A DNA stretch of 64,000 nucleotides from an uncultured Latescibacterota bacterium. GTDB taxonomy: Bacteria; Latescibacterota; UBA2968; UBA8231. The position numbers and the translations under genes are program-made. Under the pieces are notes generated by a model, which saw only the letters and a list, made by a program, of their open reading frames with translations, searched no databases and was not told the DNA's origin. The first letter of the stretch is position 1; each line of letters starts with the position of its first letter. Positions 55,519 through 64,000 of the stretch are shown piece after piece. The stretch covers positions 1,116,001 to 1,180,000 of the forward strand of contig OX638377.1 in the NCBI GenBank assembly GCA_951813615.1. Reading direction: 5' to 3'.

Positions 55519-56547
55519 ATGCGAGCAGGAGATAAAGAAAAAATTGGACCGCACGGCTTGGAGGTAACGCGCTTGGGGCTGGGTGGCACGACTTTTGGCA
55601 ACATGTACTCGGTGCTAAGCGAGCAGGAGGGGCTGGACGTGTTAGACGCGGCCTTTGCGGCTGGGGTGCGCTACTTTGATACTGCGCCGCTGTATGGCTA
55701 CGGCCTGAGCGAGACGCGCTTGGGGCCGGGGCTGGCGCGCTACAATCGCGACGAGATCGTCCTTTCCTCGAAAGTGGGCTATACGCTGGTGGAGCGGAAA
55801 CCCGGAGACGACTACGTCGATCTGTTCGTCGATGCGCCCGAAATGACCAGCTATTTCGATTTCTCGCGCGACGCGGTGTTGCGCTCGATTGAGGGGAGTT
55901 TGGAGCGGCTCAAAATGGACCGCCTCGATATAGTGCTGATCCACGACCCGGACGAGGCGAGGAGCATTGAGCCGGATTGGACGCCGGGCGAGCGGGGGTA
56001 CTTCGATCAAGTGATGGCCGAAACGTATCCCGCGCTCGACGAGCTGCGTCAGCAAAAGGTGATCAAGGCGCTTGGCTTGGGTATGAACCAATGGCAGATG
56101 CTAGCTGACTTCGCTCGCGCTGGGGACTTCGACGCCTTTTTGCTGGCTGGTCGCTATACACTGCTGGAGCAGGAATCGCTGCGCGAGTTGTTGCCGCTGT
56201 GCTCGGAGAAAGGGGTGCGGATCGTCATTGGCGGGCCGTACAACTCGGGGATTTTGGCTACCGGAGCGGTCGAAGGTGCGTATTACAACTACGCGCCGGC
56301 AGCGGAAGATGTGTTGGAGAAGGTGCGCCGCATTGAGGCAGTTTGCGCGCGGCACGAGGTGCCCTTGTCAGCCGCATCGCTGCAATTTCCCTTTGGGCAT
56401 CCGGCGGTGGCGACGGTTATTCCCGGAGCGCGGACCGTCGCAGAAGTTGCCGCCAATGTGGATTGCCTAGAACGCGCAATCCCCGCCGACTATTGGGCCG
56501 AGCTCAAGCAGGAAGGGCTGATCGACGCGGAGGCTCCGACGCCTTAG
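55519..56547 (+). CDS. Aldo/keto reductase (aldose dehydrogenase-like)
   Basis: 342 aa. RLGLGGTTFGNMY, catalytic Asp/Tyr in FDTAPLYGYG, Lys in LSSKVGY, His in VLIHDPD. Similar in layout to D-threo-aldose 1-dehydrogenases that oxidise L-fucose and related sugars. ATG 55519 has GAGGGGG upstream. Probably cotranscribed with the DUF6785 gene before it. Confidence 0.88.
   Translation: MRAGDKEKIGPHGLEVTRLGLGGTTFGNMYSVLSEQEGLDVLDAAFAAGVRYFDTAPLYGYGLSETRLGPGLARYNRDEIVLSSKVGYTLVERKPGDDYVDLFVDAPEMTSYFDFSRDAVLRSIEGSLERLKMDRLDIVLIHDPDEARSIEPDWTPGERGYFDQVMAETYPALDELRQQKVIKALGLGMNQWQMLADFARAGDFDAFLLAGRYTLLEQESLRELLPLCSEKGVRIVIGGPYNSGILATGAVEGAYYNYAPAAEDVLEKVRRIEAVCARHEVPLSAASLQFPFGHPAVATVIPGARTVAEVAANVDCLERAIPADYWAELKQEGLIDAEAPTP
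56530..56545. repeat. 16-bp sequence repeated at 59966-59981, copy 1
   Basis: GAGGCTCCGACGCCTT, with AGGC and GCCT able to pair. Here it forms the last codons of the aldo/keto reductase gene. Confidence 0.5.
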
Positions 56548-56550
56548 ATC

Positions 56551-56576
56551 CGCAGATAGACGCAGATAGACGCAGA
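56551..56576. repeat. 10-bp tandem repeat
   Basis: CGCAGATAGA twice and then CGCAGA. Intergenic, 4 nt after the aldo/keto reductase stop. Confidence 0.7.
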
Positions 56577-56685
56577 AATAAGACGATCTGCCTCTCGAAT
56601 CGTTCAATCATTTAGGATTGCTGTAGGGGCGCTGCAAACTATCCCCTTTTGGCTCAATCTACATTCACGACGAGGAGTAACCACA

Positions 56686-59169
56686 ATGTCCAATTGGCCG
56701 ATGCTCAAGCACTACGATCGGGATCATCTCGCCAGCATTGCCATGCCCATTGGCGGCATTGGCACAGGCACAGTTTCACTGGGCGGACGCGGGGATTTGC
56801 GCGACTGGGAACTGATGAACCGCCCGGCCAAGGGATTTGTCCCAAGGGGCGAGGAGGGGCGAGGAGTTGGGCCATTTTTTGCCCTGTACGCCAAACCCGC
56901 TGGCGGTCCGTCCGTCGCTCGGGCGCTCGAAGGGCCGGTGGATGTATCCGAATACCAAGGCGCGAGCGGCAGTGTGGCGGTCAATCACGGCTTGCCGCGC
57001 TTTGCACAATGTGCGTTTGCCGCGGCCTATCCACTTGCCCAGGTCCAGCTGTCCGATCCACAAGTTCCGGTCGCGGTTTGTCTCGAAGCGTTCAACCCGC
57101 TTATTCCCGCCAACGCTGATGACAGCGGCATCCCCATCGCAGTGCTGCGCTATACGCTGACTAATCGGACCAACAAGCGCGTCACGGCTGCAGTGTGTGG
57201 CTCGCTACCCAATTTCATTGGCAATGATGGCGTGGAGGAGTTGGCCCAGGCCAACCGCAATCGCTTTCGCCGGGCAACGCACTGTCAGGGCATTTTCATG
57301 GATAGCAAAGGGGTTGATCCCGCTGCCATCAGTTATGGCACTATGGCCCTGACCACCACGGCCAAAACCGGTATTACCTATCGCACGGCGTGGAAAAAAG
57401 CCGGGTGGGGCACGTCGCTGCTCGACTTTTGGGACGACTTTGCCGCCGATGGCCGGGTGGAAAAGCGCCCCAGCGAAGGGGTTGACATGCCGAGTGCCTC
57501 GCTCGTGGTGCGCACCAACATTTTGCCCAAGCAACACAAGACCGTCACCTTCTTGCTGACGTGGCATTTTCCCAATCGGCACACGTGGTCGCCGGGCGAC
57601 GACCCCTACCTTGGCAACTACTATGCGACGCACTATGGCGATGCGTGGGACGTGGCCGGCAAAACCGCGCCGAAGCTCAAAAAGCTCGAACAACAGACCG
57701 TGCGCTTTGTCCAAGCCTTCGCGGCCAGCGACCTGCCCGAGGTAGTCAAGGAAGCCGCCCTTTTCAATCTCAGCACCCTGCGGACGCAAACGTGCTTCCG
57801 CACCCCCGATGGACGTTTATTTGGCTGGGAGGGATACAACGATCACAGCGGCTGCTGCATGGGCTCCTGTACGCATGTGTGGAATTACGAACAAAGTACG
57901 GCATTTCTCTTTGGCGATCTGGCCCGCACGATGCGCGACACCGAATTCAATCACGCCACCGACGACCAAGGCATGATGAACTTTCGCGTCCACCTGCCCC
58001 TCAGTCGCGCCCGTGAATTTGGCAAAGCCGCGGCCGACGGTCAGATGGGCTGCATTATGAAAGCCTATCGCGACTGGCAGCTTTGCGGCGACGATGCCTT
58101 TCTGCAATCGATTTGGCCAAAGGTCAAAAAGGCCCTTGAATTTTGCTGGATCGAAGGGGGATGGGACGGCGATGGCGACGGCGTTATGGAGGGCTGTCAG
58201 CACAATACCATGGATGTCGAATACTACGGCCCTAATCCACAAATGGGGATATGGTATCTGGGTGCTCTGCGCGCCGGCGAGGAAATGGCGACCCATCTGG
58301 GCGAAGCCGACTTTGCCCAAACCTGCCGGCGGCTCTACGAGAGTGGCCGCGCCTACATCGACGAGCAATTGTTCAATGGCGAATACTACGAGCATCGCAT
58401 TGAGCCGCCCAAAAAAGTGGCCGCATCCCTGCGGCTGAGTATGGGCGCGGCCGAACTCTCCGATCCCGATTACCAACTCGGCAGTGGTTGTCTGGTAGAT
58501 CAGCTCGTTGGTCAGTTTTTCGCCCACGTCTGCGGCTTGGGCTATCTGACCAAACGCGCCCACGTGCGCCAAACTCTCAGGAGCATCCGCAAGTACAATC
58601 ACCGCAAGAAGCTGACGGATCACTTCAACTGCATGCGCTCTTATGCCTTGGGCGACGAGTCGGCCTTGCTCATGGCGAGCTATCCCCGCGAGCGGCCCGA
58701 CAACCCGTTTCCCTATTTCACGGAAGTGATGACCGGATTTGAATACACCGCGGCCATTGGCATGCTCTACGAGGGGCAGCGCAAAAACGGTCTGCAAACC
58801 ATGCGCGACATTCGCAATCGCTACGATGGGGCGAAACGCAGTCCCTTTGACGAAGCCGAATGCGGCCATCACTACGCCCGCGCCATGGTGGCTTGGGCCG
58901 GGGTGCTGGCGCTGACGGGATTTAATTACTCGGGGGTTACAAAGTCCATCGCCTTTGCCGCAGAGCCCGGGACCTTTTTCTGGTCAAATGGCGCTGCTTG
59001 GGGCACGGTGCGCATTGCCCAGCGCCCGTCGGGCTATCGCATTGCCTTGGACGTTTTGTATGGGCAGATCAAGATTAAGCACTTTCGGCTGACCGGCGCG
59101 GGCGAACATACTTTTGGCCGGGAGCTCGTGCTGCGCGAGAATAGCCAACGGACCTTTGTCGTGGGATGA
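56686..59169 (+). CDS. GH116-like glycosidase (GBA2-type N domain + DUF608)
   Basis: 827 aa, no signal peptide. The start AMPIGGIGTGTVSLGGRG is the hallmark of the GBA2 N-terminal domain, and from about residue 380 the (alpha/alpha)6 catalytic barrel follows. Candidate catalytic residues lie in GSCTHVWNYEQS (nucleophile Glu) and in CQHNTMDVEYYGPNPQMG (acid/base Asp). Family enzymes cleave beta-glucosides, beta-xylosides and related sugars. GAGGAG precedes ATG 56686. It is followed 12 nt later by an epimerase-like gene. Confidence 0.85.
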   Translation: MSNWPMLKHYDRDHLASIAMPIGGIGTGTVSLGGRGDLRDWELMNRPAKGFVPRGEEGRGVGPFFALYAKPAGGPSVARALEGPVDVSEYQGASGSVAVNHGLPRFAQCAFAAAYPLAQVQLSDPQVPVAVCLEAFNPLIPANADDSGIPIAVLRYTLTNRTNKRVTAAVCGSLPNFIGNDGVEELAQANRNRFRRATHCQGIFMDSKGVDPAAISYGTMALTTTAKTGITYRTAWKKAGWGTSLLDFWDDFAADGRVEKRPSEGVDMPSASLVVRTNILPKQHKTVTFLLTWHFPNRHTWSPGDDPYLGNYYATHYGDAWDVAGKTAPKLKKLEQQTVRFVQAFAASDLPEVVKEAALFNLSTLRTQTCFRTPDGRLFGWEGYNDHSGCCMGSCTHVWNYEQSTAFLFGDLARTMRDTEFNHATDDQGMMNFRVHLPLSRAREFGKAAADGQMGCIMKAYRDWQLCGDDAFLQSIWPKVKKALEFCWIEGGWDGDGDGVMEGCQHNTMDVEYYGPNPQMGIWYLGALRAGEEMATHLGEADFAQTCRRLYESGRAYIDEQLFNGEYYEHRIEPPKKVAASLRLSMGAAELSDPDYQLGSGCLVDQLVGQFFAHVCGLGYLTKRAHVRQTLRSIRKYNHRKKLTDHFNCMRSYALGDESALLMASYPRERPDNPFPYFTEVMTGFEYTAAIGMLYEGQRKNGLQTMRDIRNRYDGAKRSPFDEAECGHHYARAMVAWAGVLALTGFNYSGVTKSIAFAAEPGTFFWSNGAAWGTVRIAQRPSGYRIALDVLYGQIKIKHFRLTGAGEHTFGRELVLRENSQRTFVVG

Positions 59170-59181
59170 AAGGAGCATACA

Positions 59182-59949
59182 ATGACGCGCTATACCCGCA
59201 TTGGCCTGACTGGGGCTAACGGTACCATCGGCCGCGTGCTGCTAGCCGGCTTGGGAGCCGAATACGAATTCAAGGCGTTCACGCGCCGCCCGGTCGATTT
59301 TCCCGCCACTATCGTCAATTTTGACCGCGCCGCAGAGGTCGAAGGGGCGTTTGAGGGCTTGGAGGCCGTGATTCATCTAGCGGCTGATCCTAGCCCAAGC
59401 GCCCCTTGGGAGAGCGTGCGGGATCACAACCTCGAGGGCATGTACCAAGTGCTGGAAGAGTGCCGCCGATCCGGGGTCCGACGCTTGGTCTTTGCCTCGA
59501 CCAATCACACTCAGCACGGCAATACTATTTTGACCACTCCTGAGACCTTGGATCCGTCCAAGCGCACCCGCATGCGTTTAGACGAGCCGCCTAATCCAGA
59601 CTCCATGTACGCGGTTTCCAAGCTCTTCGGCGAAAACATGGGCAAGCTGTACAGTCAGCGCTACGGCCTCGAATTCGTCGGTCTGCGCATCGGCTGGATC
59701 ATTGCCGAGGACGATCCGACCACCAGGCGCGGCACCTCTGCCGAGGACTATATGCGGGCCATGTTCCTCAGCCACCGCGATTGTATTGAAGCCCATCGTC
59801 GGGCTTTGGAAGTTGACGCCCAATACTTGCTGGCCTATGTGGTCAGCGGCAATGGACGGCGCGTCTTTGACTTGGAGGCGACCAAGAAGGACTTAGGGTA
59901 TGTGCCGCAAGACGACGCCGAGGATTACTTTCGCCGCGTGGAAAGTTAG
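59182..59949 (+). CDS. NAD-dependent epimerase / uronate-dehydrogenase-like SDR
   Basis: 255 aa, extended-SDR fold. Cofactor loop TGANGTIGRVL, HLAADPSPSAPW, Ser in FASTNHTQHGN and catalytic YAVSK. The layout matches uronate dehydrogenases, which oxidise galacturonate or glucuronate to the lactone. AAAGGAG precedes ATG 59182. Cotranscribed with the GH116-like gene, hinting at joint use of a glycoside and its sugar acid. Confidence 0.8.
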   Translation: MTRYTRIGLTGANGTIGRVLLAGLGAEYEFKAFTRRPVDFPATIVNFDRAAEVEGAFEGLEAVIHLAADPSPSAPWESVRDHNLEGMYQVLEECRRSGVRRLVFASTNHTQHGNTILTTPETLDPSKRTRMRLDEPPNPDSMYAVSKLFGENMGKLYSQRYGLEFVGLRIGWIIAEDDPTTRRGTSAEDYMRAMFLSHRDCIEAHRRALEVDAQYLLAYVVSGNGRRVFDLEATKKDLGYVPQDDAEDYFRRVES

Positions 59950-59965
59950 AACCCCTCTCGCCGCC

Positions 59966-59981
59966 GAGGCTCCGACGCCTT
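59966..59981. repeat. 16-bp sequence repeated at 56530-56545, copy 2
   Basis: Identical to the end of the aldo/keto reductase gene 3.4 kb upstream, here intergenic after the SDR stop. Confidence 0.5.
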
Positions 59982-60092
59982 GAGCAATAGCCTTCTTGGG
60001 CGTACTTTGTAAGCCGATACTACAATTTTGTCCTTTAAGTTTGCTGGATAACCTTCTAGCCAAACTCGAGGACTTTATCAGAGAGGAGTAGA

Positions 60093-61088
60093 ATGACTCT
60101 TTACCCCCGCACCGCAAACGTATGCCTAGAATTTCTGCACCAGCAATTCACCCGGCACGCAACCCCCTTGCTCATCGTTGCCCTCAGTATCCTGCTGCCG
60201 CAGATGGCATCGGCAGGCGCTTGGACCCTTGGAAAGGGCCGCGTATGGAGCATGGTCACTCACATGTCGCAATCGACCGATCAGCACTATGATGCGGATG
60301 GAAACGCGGTTGAAATTCCCGCCGACGCCCGCTACCAATCGCAGCAGGTCTATTTCAACGTGTACTACGGCCTGACGGACCAGATCGACCTCGGCCTACA
60401 GGTGCCCTATATCAGCAATAAGTTTGTCGATAAAGATGAGAGTAATGAGGTCGCGACTCCGCCGCCTGCTTTAGAAACGGAGTCGGGTATAGGCGATTTG
60501 CGCGGATTTGCCAAGATCAACCTCTTGCAGCAAGCGGGTCTTGTCGGCACCCTAAAGCTTGGTTTCAAACTCCCCGTCGGCGACTATCGGCCCGTGCCCG
60601 AGGCCCTTTCCATAACTGGAGGCCAATGGGATTTTGACGTTGTGGCGCAACTCGGCCGGTCCTTTTGGCCCGTTCCGATGTACGCCAATGTCGATCTCGG
60701 GTATCGCCTGCGCGGAGAATACACGGATCCCGCCGCCGGTGAGGCCGATGTCATCGATCGCAGCTACACCCCCGGCGCAGAGCTCGTTTTTAACGCCGAG
60801 GCAGGCTATAGTCCCATGGACAAACTCCTCGTTGCCCTCAAATACGAAGGTGTCGTAGGAGCGGAGTACGACGCCATAAGCAACCCAGGCACCCCAGAAA
60901 GAATTAGCCAAAGCGTCACCTATTTGGTGCCGACGGTCTTGGTTGGCCTCCACCCCAACGTTAGTCTTGAAGCTTCGGCGCGTATGACGGTCAGCGGCAG
61001 TAGGTATTTCGCTGGTCCGACCTATGGAGTGGGACTTTCTTTTACGGGTAACCTGATCGAGCAGGTGGTTCGTCAGGGGACTCCTTAG
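60093..61088 (+). CDS. Outer-membrane beta-barrel protein (putative porin/transporter)
   Basis: 331 aa. A 42-residue N-terminus ends in a signal peptide (LLPQMASAGAW). The rest is alternating amphipathic strands (VYFNVYYGLTDQIDLGLQVP, LVGTLKLGFKLPVG, YANVDLGYRL), like MetA-pathway phenol-degradation barrels. Its specificity is unknown. GAGAGGAG precedes ATG 60093. It is a monocistron closed by a strong terminator. Confidence 0.72.
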   Translation: MTLYPRTANVCLEFLHQQFTRHATPLLIVALSILLPQMASAGAWTLGKGRVWSMVTHMSQSTDQHYDADGNAVEIPADARYQSQQVYFNVYYGLTDQIDLGLQVPYISNKFVDKDESNEVATPPPALETESGIGDLRGFAKINLLQQAGLVGTLKLGFKLPVGDYRPVPEALSITGGQWDFDVVAQLGRSFWPVPMYANVDLGYRLRGEYTDPAAGEADVIDRSYTPGAELVFNAEAGYSPMDKLLVALKYEGVVGAEYDAISNPGTPERISQSVTYLVPTVLVGLHPNVSLEASARMTVSGSRYFAGPTYGVGLSFTGNLIEQVVRQGTP

Positions 61089-61111
61089 TCCTCTTCGATA
61101 GAGGAGAACAA

Positions 61112-61153
61112 GCAGGGGAAGGGACTTTCGGGTTCCTTCCCCTGTTTTATTTT
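61112..61153 (+). terminator. Rho-independent terminator after the barrel gene
   Basis: CAGGGGAAGG and CCTTCCCCTG form a 10-bp stem around a short loop, followed directly by TTTTATTTT. Confidence 0.9.
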
Positions 61154-61191
61154 GTAGGATAATAAAGCTATCCACACGAGGAGAAATCGAC

Positions 61192-61983
61192 ATGAGTACG
61201 CCGGATATTACCTTGGCCTCGGGCCATGCCATTCCGCAATTGGGGCTGGGCACTTGGATGTTGCGCGGCCAGCAGTGCAAAGACGTGGTAAAAGAGGCCC
61301 TCGAACTGGGCTATACGCATCTGGATTCGGCCTGGATGTACGAGAATCAGGACGCCATTGGCCAAGTCCTCAAGGAGGTCGGGGCCGACCGCGAAAGCCT
61401 CTTCATCACCTCCAAGATTTGGCATTCGCACTTGGAGTACGAGGCGACCTTGGAGCAGATGGAGGAGATTCTGCGCGATCTGCAAACCGAGTACGTCGAT
61501 CTCTTGCTCATTCACCATCCTGGTCAAGGCGTGCCGGTGGAGCGCACCTTGGCTGCGTTTGAAAAAATCTACGAGGCCGGTCAGGCCAAAAGCATTGGCA
61601 TTAGCAATTTTAGCATTGAGCAGACTGATCGAGCTCGGGCCGCTACTGGCTTGCCGATCTGCACCAATCAGGTGGAATACCATCTGCGCCACAACCGCGA
61701 GAAGCTGCGGCGTCATTGTCACGCCCACAACGTGGTGCTGACGGCGCACCGCCCGCTGGCCCAGGGCGATCTAGCCCGAGACGAGGTCCTAAAACAGGTG
61801 GCCGCCGAACACGGAAAAACCCCAGCGCAGGTGGCCTTAAAGTGGCTTTTGCAAAAGGATATGATCGTCATCCCCAAGGCCAGTTCAACGGCCCATTTGC
61901 GCGACAATCTGGATTTGTTCGATTGGCAGTTAGGGGCCGAGGAGATGGCGCGTCTCGAAGGGGTGGAAGCCGACCCCGATTAA
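61192..61983 (+). CDS. Aldo/keto reductase (2,5-diketo-gluconate reductase-like)
   Basis: 263 aa. PQLGLGTWML, catalytic Asp/Tyr in HLDSAWMYEN, Lys in ITSKIW, His in LLIHHPG, then GISNFS and the NADP-binding IPKASST. This is the AKR5-like group. GAGGAG precedes ATG 61192. It converges on the second DUF6785 gene 17 nt away. Confidence 0.9.
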   Translation: MSTPDITLASGHAIPQLGLGTWMLRGQQCKDVVKEALELGYTHLDSAWMYENQDAIGQVLKEVGADRESLFITSKIWHSHLEYEATLEQMEEILRDLQTEYVDLLLIHHPGQGVPVERTLAAFEKIYEAGQAKSIGISNFSIEQTDRARAATGLPICTNQVEYHLRHNREKLRRHCHAHNVVLTAHRPLAQGDLARDEVLKQVAAEHGKTPAQVALKWLLQKDMIVIPKASSTAHLRDNLDLFDWQLGAEEMARLEGVEADPD

Positions 61984-62000
61984 ATCTTGCAGCGGTCGGT

Positions 62001-63920
62001 TCAGTAGTAGTAGAACGCATAGACCAGCGCAGCGCCTCCGACGCCGACGCAAGTGCCCAAGATCAGGCCGATGAAAAAGGGTAGCAGGGTGCGGTAGAGC
62101 TGAATGCCGCCGTAGCGCAGGGCTATGAGTTTGATCAGCCAGGCCAAGAAAATCCCAAACCAGTCAATGGAGACGGTGTTGGTCAGGGCGATGCCCAGTC
62201 CCACTGGGTGCAAGGGCCAGCCGGCGAAGCGGTACTGGGCCAGTGCGAGCAGCCCAGCGAGGCCGGCACCGATGGCGAGGAACACGGCCACTAGCGGCTC
62301 GGCGGGATTGGGGTTGTTGATCGAATTGGCGACCCAAGACCAGTGGTATTGCGGCGACATGACGAAGTACCAGCGGTAGCCGTGGAGCAGTCCGTGGCGG
62401 TAGCCCAGCCAGATGTAGCAGACCATGGTGGTTATGAGGCCGACGATCATGGCGGCGGACAAAAAGAACACCAGCTTGCGTCCACTGATCTTGAGCCGGG
62501 CCGGCTCGCAGACCTTGAAGGCGTGGGCGAGGGTGCCCATTAAAAAGAGCTGAAGGTCGGCGGTCCAGACCATGCTTAGCCCCATCGCGCTCAGTCCTTG
62601 GGCACCAAAAGGGGCGGTGCCCACGAGATTGGTCAGGATCGGCGGCACGGAGGCCGGAGCGCGCAGGCGGCCGATCCCGGTCTGGGCCAACAGGCGGGCG
62701 ATGCCGAAGAAGATCACCAGCGCGACCAGCAGGAAGACGATGCTCCAGATCAGGCTCAGGCCGCTGGCCCAGAGGAAGCCGCTCATGTACGTCAGTCCGA
62801 CCAGTCCGAGCAGAGCAGCGGTGCGAGGCGAGATCGGGCTGTCGGAGTCTGGGGCACCGCCGATGATCAGCCGCCACTGGCGACGCAGAAAGTGGCGCGA
62901 CATCCATAGCGAGATTCCGACGATACACGCGAGCGAGCCAACCTGCTGATGGGCGAGCAGCACGTTGGATGGTGCGTGGGGCTGGGCCGGCAGCGATAGG
63001 GAAATGCCCAGCCAGTTGAGCAGGGCACCTTCGGCGGCGATGAGGATGTGAAAAAACCAGACGCTGAACAGCACGTTGAGGCCGACCAAATAGCTCAAGC
63101 CCACGACCAGCAGGTCGGTGTTAAGCCCGTAACTAAGCCCGAATTGACGGATCTCGATGCGGCCGCCGGGGATGCCGAAGCCGTGGATGATCTCGATATC
63201 TAATACTTGATCGAGCATGTTGACGGTCGGCAGCGCATAGGCGATGAGAAACCCCAGCCACAATAGCTTGCTTTTGAGAATGGACGCGGCGGGGTTTTCC
63301 AAGCTCTCGAGGAGCATGTTGGGGACGGCGGCGAGGGGATACACCAAGCGCTCTTGGCGCGACCATTGGTGATGGACCAAGCTGATAAGCGCGATGCTGA
63401 CCAAGAAAAAGGCCAGCATGAAGAGGCCCCACCACAACAGCGGCCCGGCCCACAAGGCCCAAGGCACGGGCGCGGCGGCATCCGTTCCTTCAAAAAGCTG
63501 GCGGATCGCTTCGAGGTCACGGGGGACGGCCCAGTGGGGAATGTGCGGCCAGAGCAGGTCGGACCAGTTGTTTTCTGGGGTGGCGTAGTAAAAGACGCCG
63601 GCAAGAAGCGGGATGAAGTAGCCGCCAAAGCCCATGGAGGGCAGGACCACGGCGACCATGAGCGCGGCATAGACCAAGGCGAAATTGGCTGGCGAGAGGC
63701 GCAAGAGCGGGTGGAGCAGGCGCAGCGCGAGGGCGACGACCGCAAGCCAGAAGATCAGGAAGATGACGCCGATGGTGTTGAAGTGATCGGTCAGCCCTGT
63801 GTAGTTTCCATAGAGAACATAGGTCCGCACACTGGTAAAGGTCATGCAGACGGTAAAGACTAGAACGAGGCCGAAGGAAAAACAGGTGCCGAGGAAAGAG
63901 GTTGCAGGAGGGCGAGACAT
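62001..63920 (-). CDS. DUF6785-type polytopic membrane protein, second copy
   Basis: 639 aa with about 12-14 hydrophobic segments. Shares with the 53562 gene the blocks YYATPENNWSDLLWP, a Trp-containing loop, ARLLAQTGIGRL (in place of TRIVAEGGLGFA) and RYGGIQLYRTL. Moderately diverged paralogue. Likely a transporter; substrate not known. Its upstream region 63921-64000 is AT-rich but shows no clear promoter. Confidence 0.82.
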   Translation of the reverse strand: MSRPPATSFLGTCFSFGLVLVFTVCMTFTSVRTYVLYGNYTGLTDHFNTIGVIFLIFWLAVVALALRLLHPLLRLSPANFALVYAALMVAVVLPSMGFGGYFIPLLAGVFYYATPENNWSDLLWPHIPHWAVPRDLEAIRQLFEGTDAAAPVPWALWAGPLLWWGLFMLAFFLVSIALISLVHHQWSRQERLVYPLAAVPNMLLESLENPAASILKSKLLWLGFLIAYALPTVNMLDQVLDIEIIHGFGIPGGRIEIRQFGLSYGLNTDLLVVGLSYLVGLNVLFSVWFFHILIAAEGALLNWLGISLSLPAQPHAPSNVLLAHQQVGSLACIVGISLWMSRHFLRRQWRLIIGGAPDSDSPISPRTAALLGLVGLTYMSGFLWASGLSLIWSIVFLLVALVIFFGIARLLAQTGIGRLRAPASVPPILTNLVGTAPFGAQGLSAMGLSMVWTADLQLFLMGTLAHAFKVCEPARLKISGRKLVFFLSAAMIVGLITTMVCYIWLGYRHGLLHGYRWYFVMSPQYHWSWVANSINNPNPAEPLVAVFLAIGAGLAGLLALAQYRFAGWPLHPVGLGIALTNTVSIDWFGIFLAWLIKLIALRYGGIQLYRTLLPFFIGLILGTCVGVGGAALVYAFYYY

Positions 63921-64000
63921 GGACGAATTGCGAATTGGGGTGAGAAGAGAAATGGGCTTCTTTATATCTTTATAAATAGAACAGATGAGGGGACGCAGGC

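Overview
The window is bacterial chromosome of fairly high GC. It is dense in oxidoreductases of the Gfo/Idh/MocA, SDR and aldo/keto families, and also carries phytanoyl-CoA dioxygenase, creatininase-like and sugar isomerase-like proteins, DUF6785-type membrane proteins, CRTAC1/ASPIC FG-GAP proteins and odd glycoside hydrolases. This gene style is typical of uncultured heterotrophs such as Latescibacterota, Poribacteria or Planctomycetota-like lineages. I cannot assign a phylum from sequence alone. An outer-membrane barrel and lipoproteins point to a diderm cell.

Layout. 1-4.5 kb: end of a SNF2/SWIM helicase, then a cupin / Gfo-Idh / glycosidase-like operon. 4.5-7.65 kb: a small defence-like island on the minus strand (OLD-like ATPase, TOPRIM partner, a DNA-methylase relic, and a coiled-coil protein with a HEPN-type R-x4-H motif). 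7.7-11.7 kb: a minus-strand metabolic and RNA operon (SDR, THUMP methyltransferase, creatininase-like, thpR, sugar isomerase). 12-23.8 kb: a giant tandem uvrA followed by a CBM9-like protein, a DUF2723 glycosyltransferase-like membrane protein, a GT2, NamZ and an AlgH-family protein. 23.8-27.6 kb: phytanoyl-CoA dioxygenase-like, D-Ala-D-Ala carboxypeptidase, RlmH, Gfo/Idh. 27.68 kb: tRNA-Val(GAC).

From the tRNA to about 35 kb lies an accessory region of different character. It begins with relics of a tyrosine recombinase and an efflux protein, followed by an orphan MacB/FtsX-type permease. Then come three structured elements that look like integron attC sites (30846-30962, 32903-32984, 33792-33879), separated by co-oriented cassette-like genes: a duplicated sialidase fragment, a glycosidase fragment, a DUF402 protein and a sulfotransferase. 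The array ends in a fusion to a broken DUF1016 nuclease gene. No intact integron integrase is in the window. This is the most unusual part of the sequence.

35-48.7 kb returns to housekeeping style: a secreted mutarotase-like protein, a five-gene translationally coupled operon (CRTAC1, TPR lipoprotein, HAD phosphatase, sulfatase-modifying-factor domain protein, CRTAC1), and a complete dipeptide/oligopeptide-type ABC transporter with its binding protein last. 48.8-51.4 kb is a block of unrecognised small genes, AT-rich at its 3' end, with an orphan XRE antitoxin-like gene. 51.4-64 kb is a sugar-metabolism region: three aldo/keto reductases, a Gfo/Idh protein, a GH116-like glycosidase, an NAD-dependent epimerase/uronate-dehydrogenase-like protein, an outer-membrane barrel and two DUF6785 membrane paralogues.

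Matches to a sigma-70-type pattern with a constant 17-nt spacer recur upstream of uvrA, the sugar isomerase operon, the carboxypeptidase, tRNA-Val and two Gfo/Idh genes. The promoters of tRNA-Val and the divergent Gfo/Idh gene have overlapping -10 boxes.
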